Shown: positions 1-8,505, counted from the first letter of the stretch. The stretch is 64,000 bases of DNA from JAICJR01 sp963848495 (GCA_963848495.1 CAWKDV010000002.1:1612001-1676000), one strand, 5' to 3'. Numbers and translations: made by a program. Notes: generated by a model from the letters alone, not told the origin.

Positions 1-1522
1 GGCTGCGCCCGAGCCCGCCGCGGTCGAGATTGCGCCGAACGATCCGCTCCTGGCCCTGTTCGAGGGCGCCAGCGGCGTCGTGGACATCGACGAGCTCGAA
101 TTGGACTCCCCCGCCGTGCGGGAGCTCAAGGCGGCGGGCGTCAAGCTCGCCGTGCCGCTGATCAGCCAGGGCGAGCTGATCGGTGTCCTCAACCTCGGGC
201 CGCGACTGTCGGAGCAGGACTACTCGTCCGACGACCGCAAGCTGCTTGACAACCTTGCCGCGCAGGCGGCCCCGGCGCTGCGCATTGGCCAACTGGTCCG
301 CGAGCAGGAGGCGGAAGCCGCCACGCGCCAGCGCTTCGAACAGGAACTCGAAGTGGCCCGCCTCATCCAGCAGCACTTCCTGCCCAAGGAACTGCCGGCG
401 CTGCCCGGCTGGGAGATCGCGGCCTACTACAGCCCGGCACGCGAAGTCGGAGGCGACTTCTACGACGTGATCCCGCTGCCAGACGGGCGGTTCGGGTTCG
501 TGGTCGGCGACGTGACCGACAAGGGCGTCCCCGCCGCGCTGGTCATGTCCGCCACCCGCAGCGTGTTGCGCGCCTCGGCCCAGCGCCTGATCGAGCCCGG
601 GCTGGTTCTCGAGCGCGTCAACGACCACCTCTGTCCCGACATGCCCGAGAAGATGTTCGTCACCTGCCTCTACTGCGTCCTCAACCTGGAGAACGGGCAT
701 CTGCGGTTCGCGAACGCCGGCCACGACTTGCCCTACGTGAAGACCCACGACGGCGTGGTGGAGTTGCGGGCGCGCGGCATGCCGCTCGGGCTCATGCCCG
801 GCATGCACTACGAAGAGCACGAGGCAACGCTCGAGCCGGGCGACAGCGTGCTCCTGCACTCCGACGGCGTCGTGGAGTCCCACGACCCGAAGCGGGAGAT
901 GTTCGGCTTCCCGCGGCTCAAGGAGACGATGGCCGGCGCGCCGGATGGTCGCGAGCTGATCGACCGCGTACTGCGCGACCTCGAGAACTTCACCGGACCT
1001 GGCGCCGAGCAGGAGGACGACATCACGATGGTCAGCCTTCAGCGCACGGGCGGCGCGGCGCGCGCGCCCGCCAGCTCGAACGGCAACGTGCTCGCGGAGT
1101 TCGAGCTCCCCAGCGCGCCCGGCAATGAACGCGAAGCAATGGAGCGCGTTGCGAGCGCAATCGCGGGCCTCGGCCTGCAGCCCGCTCGCGTGGAGCGCCT
1201 CAAGACCGCCGTGGCCGAGGCCACGATGAACGCGATGGAGCACGGCAACGAGTACCGGCCCGACCGGCCGGTATCGATCCGTGTGCTCCGCTTCGCCGAG
1301 CTCGTGCGCGTCCAGGTCACCGACTCCGGCGGCGCGAGCGAGCTCCCCAAATCGGAGGCCCCGGACCTCGAGGCGAAGCTCGAGGGACGCCAGAAGCCCC
1401 GAGGCTGGGGTCTGTTCCTGATCGAAAAGATGGTCGACGAGGCGCGCGTCACAAGCGAGAACGGCGGACGCACGGTCGAGCTCGACGTACGCCTGAAGGA
1501 GGACACAGATGGCAAAGAGTGA
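1..1522 (+). CDS. SpoIIE-family PP2C phosphatase with GAF remnant and C-terminal HATPase (partial at 5' end)
   Basis: The reading frame is open from base 2, so the true N-terminus lies outside the window. The visible part begins in what looks like the end of a GAF domain (VPLISQGELIGVLNLG). A coiled linker follows, then a SpoIIE/PP2C phosphatase with the metal-binding signatures GGDFYD, VVGDVTDKG, FANAGHD, LHSDGVVE and EDDITMV. The last 140 or so residues form an RsbW-like HATPase (AVAEATMNAMEHGNEY, GWGLFLIEKMVDEA). Such proteins dephosphorylate STAS anti-anti-sigma factors, while the kinase-like domain can phosphorylate them. Phosphatase and kinase on one chain next to two STAS genes point to a self-contained partner-switching module. 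The stop overlaps the first STAS gene by 14 bases. Confidence 0.9.
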   Translation, partial: AAPEPAAVEIAPNDPLLALFEGASGVVDIDELELDSPAVRELKAAGVKLAVPLISQGELIGVLNLGPRLSEQDYSSDDRKLLDNLAAQAAPALRIGQLVREQEAEAATRQRFEQELEVARLIQQHFLPKELPALPGWEIAAYYSPAREVGGDFYDVIPLPDGRFGFVVGDVTDKGVPAALVMSATRSVLRASAQRLIEPGLVLERVNDHLCPDMPEKMFVTCLYCVLNLENGHLRFANAGHDLPYVKTHDGVVELRARGMPLGLMPGMHYEEHEATLEPGDSVLLHSDGVVESHDPKREMFGFPRLKETMAGAPDGRELIDRVLRDLENFTGPGAEQEDDITMVSLQRTGGAARAPASSNGNVLAEFELPSAPGNEREAMERVASAIAGLGLQPARVERLKTAVAEATMNAMEHGNEYRPDRPVSIRVLRFAELVRVQVTDSGGASELPKSEAPDLEAKLEGRQKPRGWGLFLIEKMVDEARVTSENGGRTVELDVRLKEDTDGKE

Positions 1523-1841
1523 GCTTCAGGCCACCGTGCGTGAGCAGGACCGGGTCGCGGTGATCGACCTGGCGGGCGACGTGAACTCCTCCGCCGAGTC
1601 CGCGCTGAACGCGGCTTACGCCGACGCAGCCAACCGGGCAACCGGCGCGGTGGGACTCAACTTCGAGCACGCCGACTACATCAACAGCACCGGCATCGCG
1701 TTGATCGTCGGGCTCTTGGCGCAGGCACGCGCGAACGGAATCGAGGTGAAGGCCTACGGCCTCTCAGACCACTACCGGGAGATCTTCGAGATCACACGAC
1801 TGTCCGACTTCATAACGATCGAAGGGAACGATCATGCCTGA
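1509..1841 (+). CDS. STAS-domain anti-sigma factor antagonist (first copy)
   Basis: This 110-aa single-domain STAS protein is of the RsbV/SpoIIAA type. The conserved segment DYINSTGIALIVGLL holds the serine that is phosphorylated in the family. The usual role is to bind and sequester an anti-sigma kinase when unphosphorylated. The ATG at 1509 lies inside the end of the upstream SpoIIE-type gene, and the next STAS gene starts inside its own last codons (ATG at 1834), so the three are translationally coupled. It shares the tail motif LSDHYREIFEITRLSDF with the following copy, so the two look like a tandem duplication. Confidence 0.9.
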   Translation: MAKSELQATVREQDRVAVIDLAGDVNSSAESALNAAYADAANRATGAVGLNFEHADYINSTGIALIVGLLAQARANGIEVKAYGLSDHYREIFEITRLSDFITIEGNDHA

Positions 1842-2196
1842 GGCAGCAACAACCAGTTTCGACGTCCACGAGGTCTCCAAGACGACTCGGGCGATCGAGA
1901 TCAAAGGCGACATCACGGCGCAGAGCGAGGACGTTCTGATGGATGCCTATACGCGCGCGAGCGGTGAGGGCGTCACGGCGATCGTCCTGGACTTCTCCGG
2001 GCTCGACTACATGAACAGCGGTGGGATCGGACTACTCGTGACCCTGCTCGTCCGGGCCCAGCGACAGCACCAGCGGGTGCTCGCCCACGGGCTGTCGGAC
2101 CATTACCGCCAGATCTTCGAGCTGACCCGCCTCGACGAGGCGATCGGAATCCACGACTCGGAGGACGACGCCCTGGCCGCGGCCGGCGCCTTGTGA
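1834..2196 (+). CDS. STAS-domain anti-sigma factor antagonist (second copy)
   Basis: This 120-aa STAS protein is paralogous to its upstream neighbour, with the phospho-acceptor segment DYMNSGGIGLLVTLL. It carries a TRASGEGVTAIVLDFS strand and ends in LSDHYRQIFELTRLDEAI. Both copies keep the acceptor serine, so neither looks dead. Two substrates for one phosphatase/kinase suggests two outputs or two thresholds (inference). No sigma factor gene is seen next to it in this window. Confidence 0.9.
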   Translation: MPEAATTSFDVHEVSKTTRAIEIKGDITAQSEDVLMDAYTRASGEGVTAIVLDFSGLDYMNSGGIGLLVTLLVRAQRQHQRVLAHGLSDHYRQIFELTRLDEAIGIHDSEDDALAAAGAL

Positions 2197-2205
2197 GGTG
2201 CCACC

Positions 2206-2958
2206 ATGAATGACGAGCAGACAGTCGCAGCCCGTGACGCTACGAACTGGGCGAAGTCGGTGTCGAAGCTCAGGGTGTCTGACGTGCCGGAGGGCGCGGT
2301 CAACATCAACGTCGAGGGCCGCCGCCTTGCCTCGCCCATCCAGGGCTTCGGGAAGATGTGGCAGAAGACCTATCAGGTGCGCCTGCCCACCGATCGAGTG
2401 TCGCCGACCGACTTGATCGCAACGTGGAAGCAGCACTTCCCCGAGTTCTGGCCGGAAGGCAATCGCTTCTACGGCCCGCTGACGGGAATCGAGCCGGGCG
2501 AGGTGGCCCTGCTCAACATGAGCTTGCCAGGCAAGATGAAGCTCTCCACCGGCGTGATGGTTCTCTACGCCGACGATGAGTCGTTCACGCTCATGACCCC
2601 GCAGGGGCACATGTTCGCGGGCTGGATCACGTTCAGCGCGAGTGAGGTCGACGGCATGACGGTCGCCCAGGCCCAGGTCTTGATGCGCGCCAGCGACCCG
2701 ATCTTCGAGCTTGGCCTCACGCTGGGCGGTCACAAGCAGGAGGACAGCTTCTGGCAGCACACGCTGGCGCAGTTGGCGGCGCGTTTCGGCGAGCAGGCCG
2801 AGGTCGACACCAGGGTCGTCTGCGTCGACAAGAAGCGGCAGTGGTCCAAGTGGCGGAACGTCTGGCACAGTTCGGCGATCCGCTCGACCCTCTACACGCT
2901 CGGCTCTCCGGGTCGCGCCGTGAAGCGACTGTTCAGACGCGATCGCGCGCTTGCCTGA
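2206..2958 (+). CDS. Conserved hypothetical protein, possibly SRPBCC/DUF1990-like
   Basis: A 250-aa soluble protein, ten bases after the second STAS gene, with no signal peptide or membrane segment. It contains GPLTGIEPGEVALLNM, a central run TPQGHMFAGWITFSAS and a segment ASDPIFELGLTLGG followed by SFWQHTLAQLAARFG. The last pattern resembles proteins of the SRPBCC/polyketide-cyclase type, but the match is weak and I would not assign a function. It ends in a basic tail. Its stop overlaps the TTG start of the next gene, so it is probably co-transcribed with the regulatory module upstream and the oxidoreductase downstream. Confidence 0.7.
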   Translation: MNDEQTVAARDATNWAKSVSKLRVSDVPEGAVNINVEGRRLASPIQGFGKMWQKTYQVRLPTDRVSPTDLIATWKQHFPEFWPEGNRFYGPLTGIEPGEVALLNMSLPGKMKLSTGVMVLYADDESFTLMTPQGHMFAGWITFSASEVDGMTVAQAQVLMRASDPIFELGLTLGGHKQEDSFWQHTLAQLAARFGEQAEVDTRVVCVDKKRQWSKWRNVWHSSAIRSTLYTLGSPGRAVKRLFRRDRALA

Positions 2959-4366
2959 GAGCGGCGACGCCGTCGTAGTCGGCGCGGGCCCGAACGGGCT
3001 CGCCGCGGCCATCGTCCTGGCACAGGCGGGGCGTGCGGTCACCGTGGTCGAGGGCGCGGAGACCATCGGCGGGGGTTGCCGCTCGGAGGAGCTGACGCTG
3101 CCCGGCTTCATACACGACACGTGCTCGACGGTGCACTCGCTTGCGCTCGTCTCACCGTTCCTGAAACGCCTGCCTCTCGGCGCGCACGGACTCGAGCTCG
3201 TCCATCCGGACGCGCCGCTCGCCCACACGCTCGACGACGGCACGGCGGTGGTCCTGGAGCGCTCGGTGGAGGCCACGGCTGCCGGGCTCGGTCGCGATGG
3301 CGAGGCTTACCGCCGGCTCTTTGCCCCGCTCGTGCGCGACGCGGAGGCCCTCCTCAGCGAGATCCTCGGGCCGCTCCGGCCACCCCGCCACCCGGTCGTC
3401 ATGGCCCGCTTCGCATCCAGCGCGCTCCGATCGACGGTCGGACTCGCGCGGGCCCGATTCGAGGGCGAGCGGGCGCGGGCACTGCTGGCCGGCTGCTCCG
3501 CGCATTCGATGCTGTCGCTCCACACGCGCGCCAGCGCGGCCTTCGGGATCGTGCTCATGCTGAGCGCGCACTCGGCCGGGTGGCCGGTGGCTCGCGGCGG
3601 TTCGCAGCGCCTCGCGGACGCCCTCGCTGCCGAGTTGACCGCGCGGGGCGGCCGCATCGAGACGGGGCGCTGGGTGGACTCGCTGGAAGAGTTCGCCTCG
3701 GCGGCGCTCACGCTCGTCGACGTGACACCGCGGCAGCTGGTCCGACTCGCCGGCACGCGGCTGCCGGAGCGCTATGCGAGGAGCCTGCGGCGCTACCGCT
3801 ACGGACCGGGAGTCTTCAAGCTCGACTGGGCGCTCGACGGGCCCATCCCTTGGACGGCCGCGGAAGCGGCACGCGCCGCGACCGTCCATCTCGGTGGCAC
3901 GCTCGATGAAATAGCCGCCTCTGAGCACGCCGTCACCCACGGCGAGCATCCGTCCCGCCCGTTCGTGCTGCTCGTACAGCCGACGCGGTTCGACCCAACC
4001 CGTGCCCCGGACGGCAAGCACACCGCCTGGGCGTACTGCCATGTCCCGAGCGGTTCTGAGCGCGACATGACCGAAGCGATCGAGGGACAGGTCGAGCGGT
4101 TTGCGCCTGGGTTCCGGGACCTGATCGCGGGACGCTCAACGATCGGCGCGGTGGAGATGGAGCGGCGCAACCCGAACTACGTTGGCGGCGACATCAATGG
4201 CGGCGTGCAAGACCTGCGGCAGCTGTTTGCGCGCCCGGTCGCGCGCCCGATCCCGTACTCGACGCCCGTCAAGGGCCTTTACATCTGCTCGTCGGCCACG
4301 CCACCGGGCGGTGGCGTCCATGGGATGTGCGGCTACTGGGCGGCGCGGGCAGCATTAAGCAGCTAG
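2951..4366 (+). CDS. FAD-dependent oxidoreductase, phytoene desaturase-like (CrtI superfamily)
   Basis: A 471-aa flavoprotein starting with TTG at 2951. Residues 6-36 form the Rossmann dinucleotide fold (VVVGAGPNGLAAAIVLAQAG, then an acidic residue in VVEGAETIGGGC). Near the C-terminus the stretch TPVKGLYICSSATPPGGGVHGMCG is the second FAD-contacting motif typical of CrtI-like and retinol-saturase-like proteins. The carotenoid role is only one possibility, because no other carotenoid genes are nearby. The start overlaps the preceding gene by 8 bases. This is the last gene before the mobile-element region. Confidence 0.8.
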   Translation: MPESGDAVVVGAGPNGLAAAIVLAQAGRAVTVVEGAETIGGGCRSEELTLPGFIHDTCSTVHSLALVSPFLKRLPLGAHGLELVHPDAPLAHTLDDGTAVVLERSVEATAAGLGRDGEAYRRLFAPLVRDAEALLSEILGPLRPPRHPVVMARFASSALRSTVGLARARFEGERARALLAGCSAHSMLSLHTRASAAFGIVLMLSAHSAGWPVARGGSQRLADALAAELTARGGRIETGRWVDSLEEFASAALTLVDVTPRQLVRLAGTRLPERYARSLRRYRYGPGVFKLDWALDGPIPWTAAEAARAATVHLGGTLDEIAASEHAVTHGEHPSRPFVLLVQPTRFDPTRAPDGKHTAWAYCHVPSGSERDMTEAIEGQVERFAPGFRDLIAGRSTIGAVEMERRNPNYVGGDINGGVQDLRQLFARPVARPIPYSTPVKGLYICSSATPPGGGVHGMCGYWAARAALSS

Positions 4367-4545
4367 CACGCGTCGCGTCGTCGAACGGATCGCGCTCGCC
4401 GCCATCGGCGCTCACCGAGCGTTGAGGCACCGACGCTTCCGTCCCGGCGCCGTTCATCCGATTCGGCGCAGTTGCCGGGTTAGTCGTGAGTCAAGTCGTC
4501 TGAGGTGGTGTAACGGCTGAGCTCGTCGGCATCGACGTTGGCGGC
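4367..4545. other. Non-coding stretch at the edge of the insertion-sequence cluster
   Basis: No credible gene is seen. From about 4476 the sequence probably belongs to the outer end of the IS256-type relic that follows, because it lies just beyond that transposase's stop codon. Bases 4450-4466 recur exactly at 14596-14612; the meaning of this 17-bp match is unclear. Confidence 0.4.
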
Positions 4546-4809
4546 TCAGGCCGCGTTGAGCTGACCGACCTCCTTGTTCTCTGTTTCTGGATCAGGCTTC
4601 TCTTCGCGCTGGTATGGCTCAGCGAGCAGGCGCATGCTCTCCTCTGAGAGGTAGCGGCGCTGGACGAGCCACTCGTCGGTCTGCTCGATCAGCAGCGCGC
4701 CGGCGAGGCGGATCAGCGCCCTGTCGTTGGGGAAGATGCCGACGACGTCTGAGCGGCGGCCGATCTCCTTGTTGACCCGCTCGAGCGGATTGGTATCCCG
4801 TATGAAACG
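4546..4809 (-). pseudogene. C-terminal fragment of an IS256-family (mutator-type) transposase
   Basis: Read on the minus strand, this encodes RFIRDTNPLERVNKEIGRRS, then DVVGIFPNDRALIRLAGALL, then IEQTDEWLVQRRYLSEESMR and a short tail ending with TGA at 4546-4548. The string TNPLERxNKEIxRRxDVVGIFPN is a hallmark of the IS256 transposase C-terminus. Only about 85 codons survive. In frame just upstream (about 4812) there is a TAG, and the sequence changes into the leader of an IS110 element. The catalytic DDE residues lie in the missing part, so it cannot be active. Confidence 0.85.
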
Positions 4810-5067
4810 CGGCTAGATGCTGCCTGTGACCCCTGACCGCCTCGACGCTTCGGTGTCCGGGTTGGTGAGTACGGTGCGACCGTCCGGGACAGGGGCATCC
4901 GGGAGCAAACGCGGTCGGGTAGGCCGGTCTTCGTTCGATGCGCTTCGAGCGCGTGTTAGTAGTTGGCCGCCCCTGCGACTCGCCCGGATGCGCCGCGAGC
5001 GCGAATCCGTAGGTGTCGTTTGCCCGCCTGTTCTCCCACGATCAAGCCGATCAACGGAGGTGTGCAG
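4810..5067 (+). ncRNA. Structured left leader of the first IS110-family element; candidate bridge RNA
   Basis: This is 258 bases of non-coding DNA between the IS256 break and the transposase ATG. IS110-group elements are known to encode a bridge (seek) RNA in their left non-coding end. Two perfect small hairpins are visible: 4871-4883 (ACGGT, loop GCG, ACCGT) and 4940-4952 (GCGCT, loop TCG, AGCGC), separated by unpaired-looking stretches as expected for guide loops. The guide assignment is an inference. The element is broken at its right end, so the RNA may be a fossil. Confidence 0.4.
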
Positions 5068-6238
5068 ATGACGCGGAGGTGCTTCGGGCTCGATGTCCAT
5101 CGCGAGTTCGCGCAGGTCGCGATCTGGCAGGACGGCGCGGTCCGCCAGGCCGGCCAGGTGCCGGCGACCCCTGAGGGGTTGCGGTTGTTCGCCGACAGCC
5201 TGTCGCCGAGTGACGAGGTCGCGATCGAGGCGACGTGCAACACGCACGCGATCGCCAAGCTGCTCGAGCCGCGGGTCGCGCGGGTGGTGATCTCCAATCC
5301 GCAGAAGACGAGGGCGATCGCGGAAGCGAAGGTCAAGACCGACAAGGTCGACGCCGAGGTGCTTGCCCAATTACTCGCCGCGGACTATCTCCCGGGGGTG
5401 TGGCTGGCGGACGACGAGACGCACGCGCTCCGTCGTCAGGTCGCGCGGCGGGCGCATATCGTGCGCCAACGCACGCGGTTGAAGAACCAGGTCCAGTCGA
5501 TCCTGCACCGCAACCTCCTGCCGCGTTGCCCGGCCGCCGATCTGTTCGGCCACAAGGGCCGGGCGTGGCTGGCGGAGCAGCCGTTGCCGGCGGATGAGCG
5601 CCAGGCAGTGGAGGCGTTGCTGCGCCAGCTTGACTTCCACGGCCAGGAGCTGCGGGTCATCGACGCCGAGCTCGGCCGCGTCGCGTTGGCCAGCGCTGAG
5701 GTCAAGCGGCTGATGACGATCCCCGGTGTCGACGCGACCGTCGCGCTCTCGATCGTCGCCGCGGTCGGCGACTTCGGTCGCTTCCGCTCGCCCGAGAAGC
5801 TCGTCAGCTACCTCGGGCTCAACCCCAGGGTGCGCCAGTCCGGCGGACAGCCCGCGACGCACGGGCGGATCACCAAACAGGGTCGCGCGCACGCGCGCGG
5901 GATGCTCGTCGAGGCCGCATGGGCGGCGTCCAAGACACCAGGCCCGCTGCGCGCGTTCTATGAGCGAGTCCGCTCGCGCCGCGGGATGCAGGTCGCTGTC
6001 GTCGCGACTGCACGCAAGCTCGCCTGCCTCTGCTGGCACCTTGTCACCAACGGCGAGGACTACGCGTTCGCGCGGCCGTCGCTGACCGCCCAGAAGCTGC
6101 GTCGCCTCGAGCTTCGCGCCGGCATGCCCGCCAAGCGCGGACGGAAAGGCAAAGCCGCTGGCTACTCGCTCAGGGAGGTCCGCGAGCGCGAGCGCGCGCT
6201 CAACGAGCAGGCCGAACACGCCTATCGCCAGCTCGTCC
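5068..6238 (+). pseudogene. IS110-family transposase, 3' end lost and fused in frame to foreign DNA
   Basis: The ATG at 5068 follows the ribosome site ACGGAGG. The N-terminal DEDD-type RuvC-like domain is present: FGLDVHREFAQVAIW, the acidic EATCNTHAIAKLLE, then KTDKVDAEVLAQLLAADYLP. The C-terminal Transposase_20 domain holds the catalytic-serine region (LMTIPGVDATVALSIVAAVG, FRSPEKLVSYLGLNPRVRQS). The protein looks intact to about residue 390 (EHAYRQLV). After that the sequence turns into the tail of an IstB gene in another frame, so the ORF reads on as arginine-rich nonsense to 6876. The natural C-terminus and right element end are missing. Confidence 0.85.
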
Positions 6239-6529
6239 GAAGGGCGGATCCCGCTGCTCGTCTGCGACGAGGTCGGCTACATCCCCTTCGACCCCCAAGC
6301 CGCCAACCTCATGTTCATGCTCGTCTCGCGCCGCTACGAACGCGCCTCACTGATCGTCACCAGCAACAAGCCCTTCTCCGCCTGGGGCGAGATCTTCGGC
6401 GACGACGTCACCGCCGCCGCGATGGTCGACCGGCTCGTCCACCACGCCGAGATCCTCTCGCTCAAAGGCGACAGCTACCGCCTCAAAGACCACGACCTCG
6501 GCCCCCGCCCAGCGCCGGCCGAAAACTGA
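6239..6529 (+). pseudogene. C-terminal fragment of IstB (IS21-family helper ATPase)
   Basis: In the second forward frame the sequence encodes GRIPLLVCDEVGYIPFD, then PQAANLMFMLVSRRYERASL, then IVTSNKPFSAWGEIFGDD and a tail with VDRLVHHAEILSLKGDSYRL. The DEVGYIPF Walker B motif and the SNKPFSxWGEIFGD motif are diagnostic of IstB AAA+ ATPases of IS21 elements. The Walker A half and the partner IstA are absent. The join to the IS110 transposase lies at about 6238-6244. It is followed by the IS21 end repeats. Confidence 0.9.
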
Positions 6530-6613
6530 CCCCCCACAGAAACACGCGCGCCGCCCTCGCCGCTCCGCCTCGGCCTACGGCCTCAGCTCCGCGCCGACGG
6601 CGGCCCACCCCCC

Positions 6614-6660
6614 AAGGGGTGCATTTTCAACCGGCAACAAGGGGTGCACTTTCAACCGGC
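6614..6660. repeat. IS21-type terminal repeats (two 22-bp copies)
   Basis: Two copies of AAGGGGTGCAYTTTCAACCGGC lie at 6614-6635 and 6639-6660, differing at one base and separated by AAC. Multiple short repeats of this kind, which bind the transposase, are typical of IS21-family ends. Their place about 85 bases after the IstB stop fits the right end of the same decayed element. Confidence 0.8.
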
Positions 6661-6873
6661 TGTGTAGGTTCATCCGGCTGTCGGGCTGTTCGGGTTCGAC
6701 GGCCCGGCGGCCAGGAGGCGGAGCCCGTAGGGCGTAGCCGAGTGGCTGCCGGGGGCGGTGGCGTCCGAGGCCCCTTCGAGGGTGTGGGCGGCGGCGGGAT
6801 GACTCACCGACCGGCTGGCCAGTCAGTGCCCTCTCAAGGATCTGTCTCCCGCCGTCGTCCACGGATGCCGCCG
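6661..6873. other. Non-coding DNA between the IS21 end and the second IS110-like element
   Basis: No believable gene. The small ORFs here have shadow-like arginine/proline-rich translations. Part of this stretch could belong to the left end of the downstream IS110-like element, which otherwise has only about 76 bases of leader. Confidence 0.4.
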
Positions 6874-7988
6874 TGACTTCATAGAAGCCTGGACATCACT
6901 CGACACAGCTCTGTCCGGCGGCCTCCCCATCAGCCGGATCGTCCCAGACGATGAGGAGGAAGCGATGATCGCAGTCGGGGTCGACACCCACAAGGAGCGC
7001 CACTACGCGGTCGCGCTCGACCCTCTCGGACAGCTGCTCGGCGAGCTCTCCTTCGCCGCGAGCGCGGCCGGCTACGCCGAGCTTGAGCGTTGGGCCACGG
7101 GCCTGGGCGAGGTGCAGGGACTCGTCTTCGGGATCGAGGGCGCGGGCAGTTGGGGTGCCGGCCTCTGCGAGCACCTGCAGCGCGCAGATCACGCCGTCGT
7201 CGAGGTCGAGCGTCCGCGTCGTCGCGAGCGTCGCGGCGGGAAGTCCGACCGCATCGACGCGCTCGCGGCGGCCAAGTGCGCGCTCGGCGGCGAGAACGTC
7301 TCGACGCCGCGCGGGCGCGGGATTCTCTCGGCGCTGCGGGCACTGCTGGCCGCTCGACGCTCCGTGGTCGCCGAGCGCACGCGCCTGCTCAACCAGCTCC
7401 AGGCGCTGAACGCGACAGCGCCGGTGATGCTGCGCGAGCGGATCGGCGAAGGCACCGGCAAGCAGCTCGAGCGGCGCGTCCTCTCGATCCGAGCGCGGGC
7501 CAGCACCAACATCGAAGAGCGCGCCGTGTTCGGCGTCATGCGCGACCTCGCGGCACGCTCACGCACGCTCGCAGCCGACGCCAGACGCTATGAGCAGCAG
7601 CTGGCCGAACTCGTCCGCTCGCTCGACCGCACGCTCCTCGACGAGCCCGGGATCGGACCGATCTCAGCCGCGAAACTGCTCGCCTGCGACCCCGCTCGTT
7701 TCAAGCACGAAGGTGCCTTCGCCCGCTGCAACGGAACCGCGCCCCTGCCAGCCTCCTCGGGCAAGACCGTTCGACACCGCCTCAACCGCGGCGGTGACCG
7801 CCAGGTCAACAACGCGATCCACACGATCGCGCTCATCCGCGCCAAGCACCAACCCGAGACCCGCGCTTACCTCGACCGCCGCGTCAGCGAGGGAAAGACA
7901 AAGCGCGAAGCAATGCGCGCGCTCAAACGCCACATCTCCCGCGACCTCTACAAACGACTCGCCTACGTCCCCTTGACTTCATAGAAGC
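6874..7988 (+). mobile_element. Second IS110-like insertion element bounded by 15-bp direct repeats
   Basis: The 15-mer TGACTTCATAGAAGC occurs at 6874-6888 and again at 7974-7988, on either side of a single transposase gene. The repeat contains the palindrome CTTC-ATA-GAAG. The TAG stop of the transposase lies inside the right copy. A second palindrome, CATCCTTG-A-CAAGGATG, follows directly at 7988-8004. Known IS110 elements recombine between short shared cores rather than by making target duplications, so the repeats may be donor-core copies or the ends of two successive insertions. Confidence 0.65.
6965..7984 (+). CDS. IS110-family transposase (complete)
   Basis: A 339-aa protein with the ribosome site GAGGAAGCG just before ATG 6965. 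The RuvC-like part begins VGVDTHKERHYAVALDPLG and continues with GIEGAGSWGAGLCEHL and GGKSDRIDALAAAK, giving the DEDD acidic set. The C-terminal Transposase_20 part reads LLDEPGIGPISAAKLLACD and PASSGKTVRHRLNRGGDRQVNN, which holds the conserved serine region. It belongs to a different IS110 branch from the 5068 gene and appears full length. It catalyses excision and RNA-guided integration in characterised relatives. The only leader is 6889-6964, short for a full bridge RNA. Confidence 0.9.
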   Translation: MIAVGVDTHKERHYAVALDPLGQLLGELSFAASAAGYAELERWATGLGEVQGLVFGIEGAGSWGAGLCEHLQRADHAVVEVERPRRRERRGGKSDRIDALAAAKCALGGENVSTPRGRGILSALRALLAARRSVVAERTRLLNQLQALNATAPVMLRERIGEGTGKQLERRVLSIRARASTNIEERAVFGVMRDLAARSRTLAADARRYEQQLAELVRSLDRTLLDEPGIGPISAAKLLACDPARFKHEGAFARCNGTAPLPASSGKTVRHRLNRGGDRQVNNAIHTIALIRAKHQPETRAYLDRRVSEGKTKREAMRALKRHISRDLYKRLAYVPLTS

Positions 7989-8360
7989 ATCCTTGACAAG
8001 GATGTACAGGGCTCCCCATAGCCAAACCTGGTCAGCGCGCTGCTCGCAGCGGACCGCTGCCGCTTCGCGCGGGAACCAGCGGCCAACAAACCAGGGCGGT
8101 TGGGCAGCGAGGGGCACGGATTCTTGGATCGGGCCCCCGACCTCGACGGGCGCAGAAGCAGTGGACAGCGCTGAAGCCCGCCTCAGAGGCGCAGTCCAGG
8201 GACCTCCAGAATGACCGAGAACGAGCCGGCGTTCGCTCGCTTGCCGATCTATGCCGTGCTGTTTCATGCAACGGTTGAGCGCGGTCCGTACCTCCCGGTA
8301 GTCGTCGATCAGTACGGAACGGACGACGCCGTGACGGTGCCACACGGCTTTGACCGTGAG
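7989..8360. other. Decayed DNA without a credible intact gene
   Basis: ORFs occur on both strands, but none gives a recognisable protein. On the minus strand the frame continues out of the membrane-protein relic described next and degenerates. The stretch begins with the palindrome at 7988-8004 that abuts the IS110-like element. Confidence 0.4.
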
Positions 8361-8505
8361 GTTGCCGTTCCCCATGATGATCGCGGCGACGACCCAGTCG
8401 ACGACCATGCAGAGCGGCGGCCGCCATCGTGTGTTGGCGACGAAACAGTTTCGGTGCTGCCACAGCTCCTTGAGTCCGTGCCCGGCGAGGCCGGCCACGA
8501 GCAGC
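8361..8505 (-). pseudogene. Possible tail of a small membrane protein (relic)
   Basis: On the minus strand this reads TPWLLVAGLAGHGLKELWQH, then RNCFVANTRWRPPLCMVVDW and VVAAII. It has two hydrophobic stretches separated by a basic, tryptophan-rich loop. The pattern looks like the last two membrane segments of a small multi-pass protein. The start is missing and the frame runs on into unrelated sequence, so it is a fragment. I cannot name the family with certainty. Confidence 0.35.

Noticed and set aside
4450..4466. 17-bp exact repeat with 14596-14612
   Set aside because: One short match in 64 kb of high-GC DNA can arise by chance, and the flanks do not match. It was noted but not called an element.
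4963..6876. A single 637-aa transposase
   Set aside because: The frame starts upstream of the true ATG 5068 and, after about 6238, reads the IstB tail out of frame. It is a chimera.
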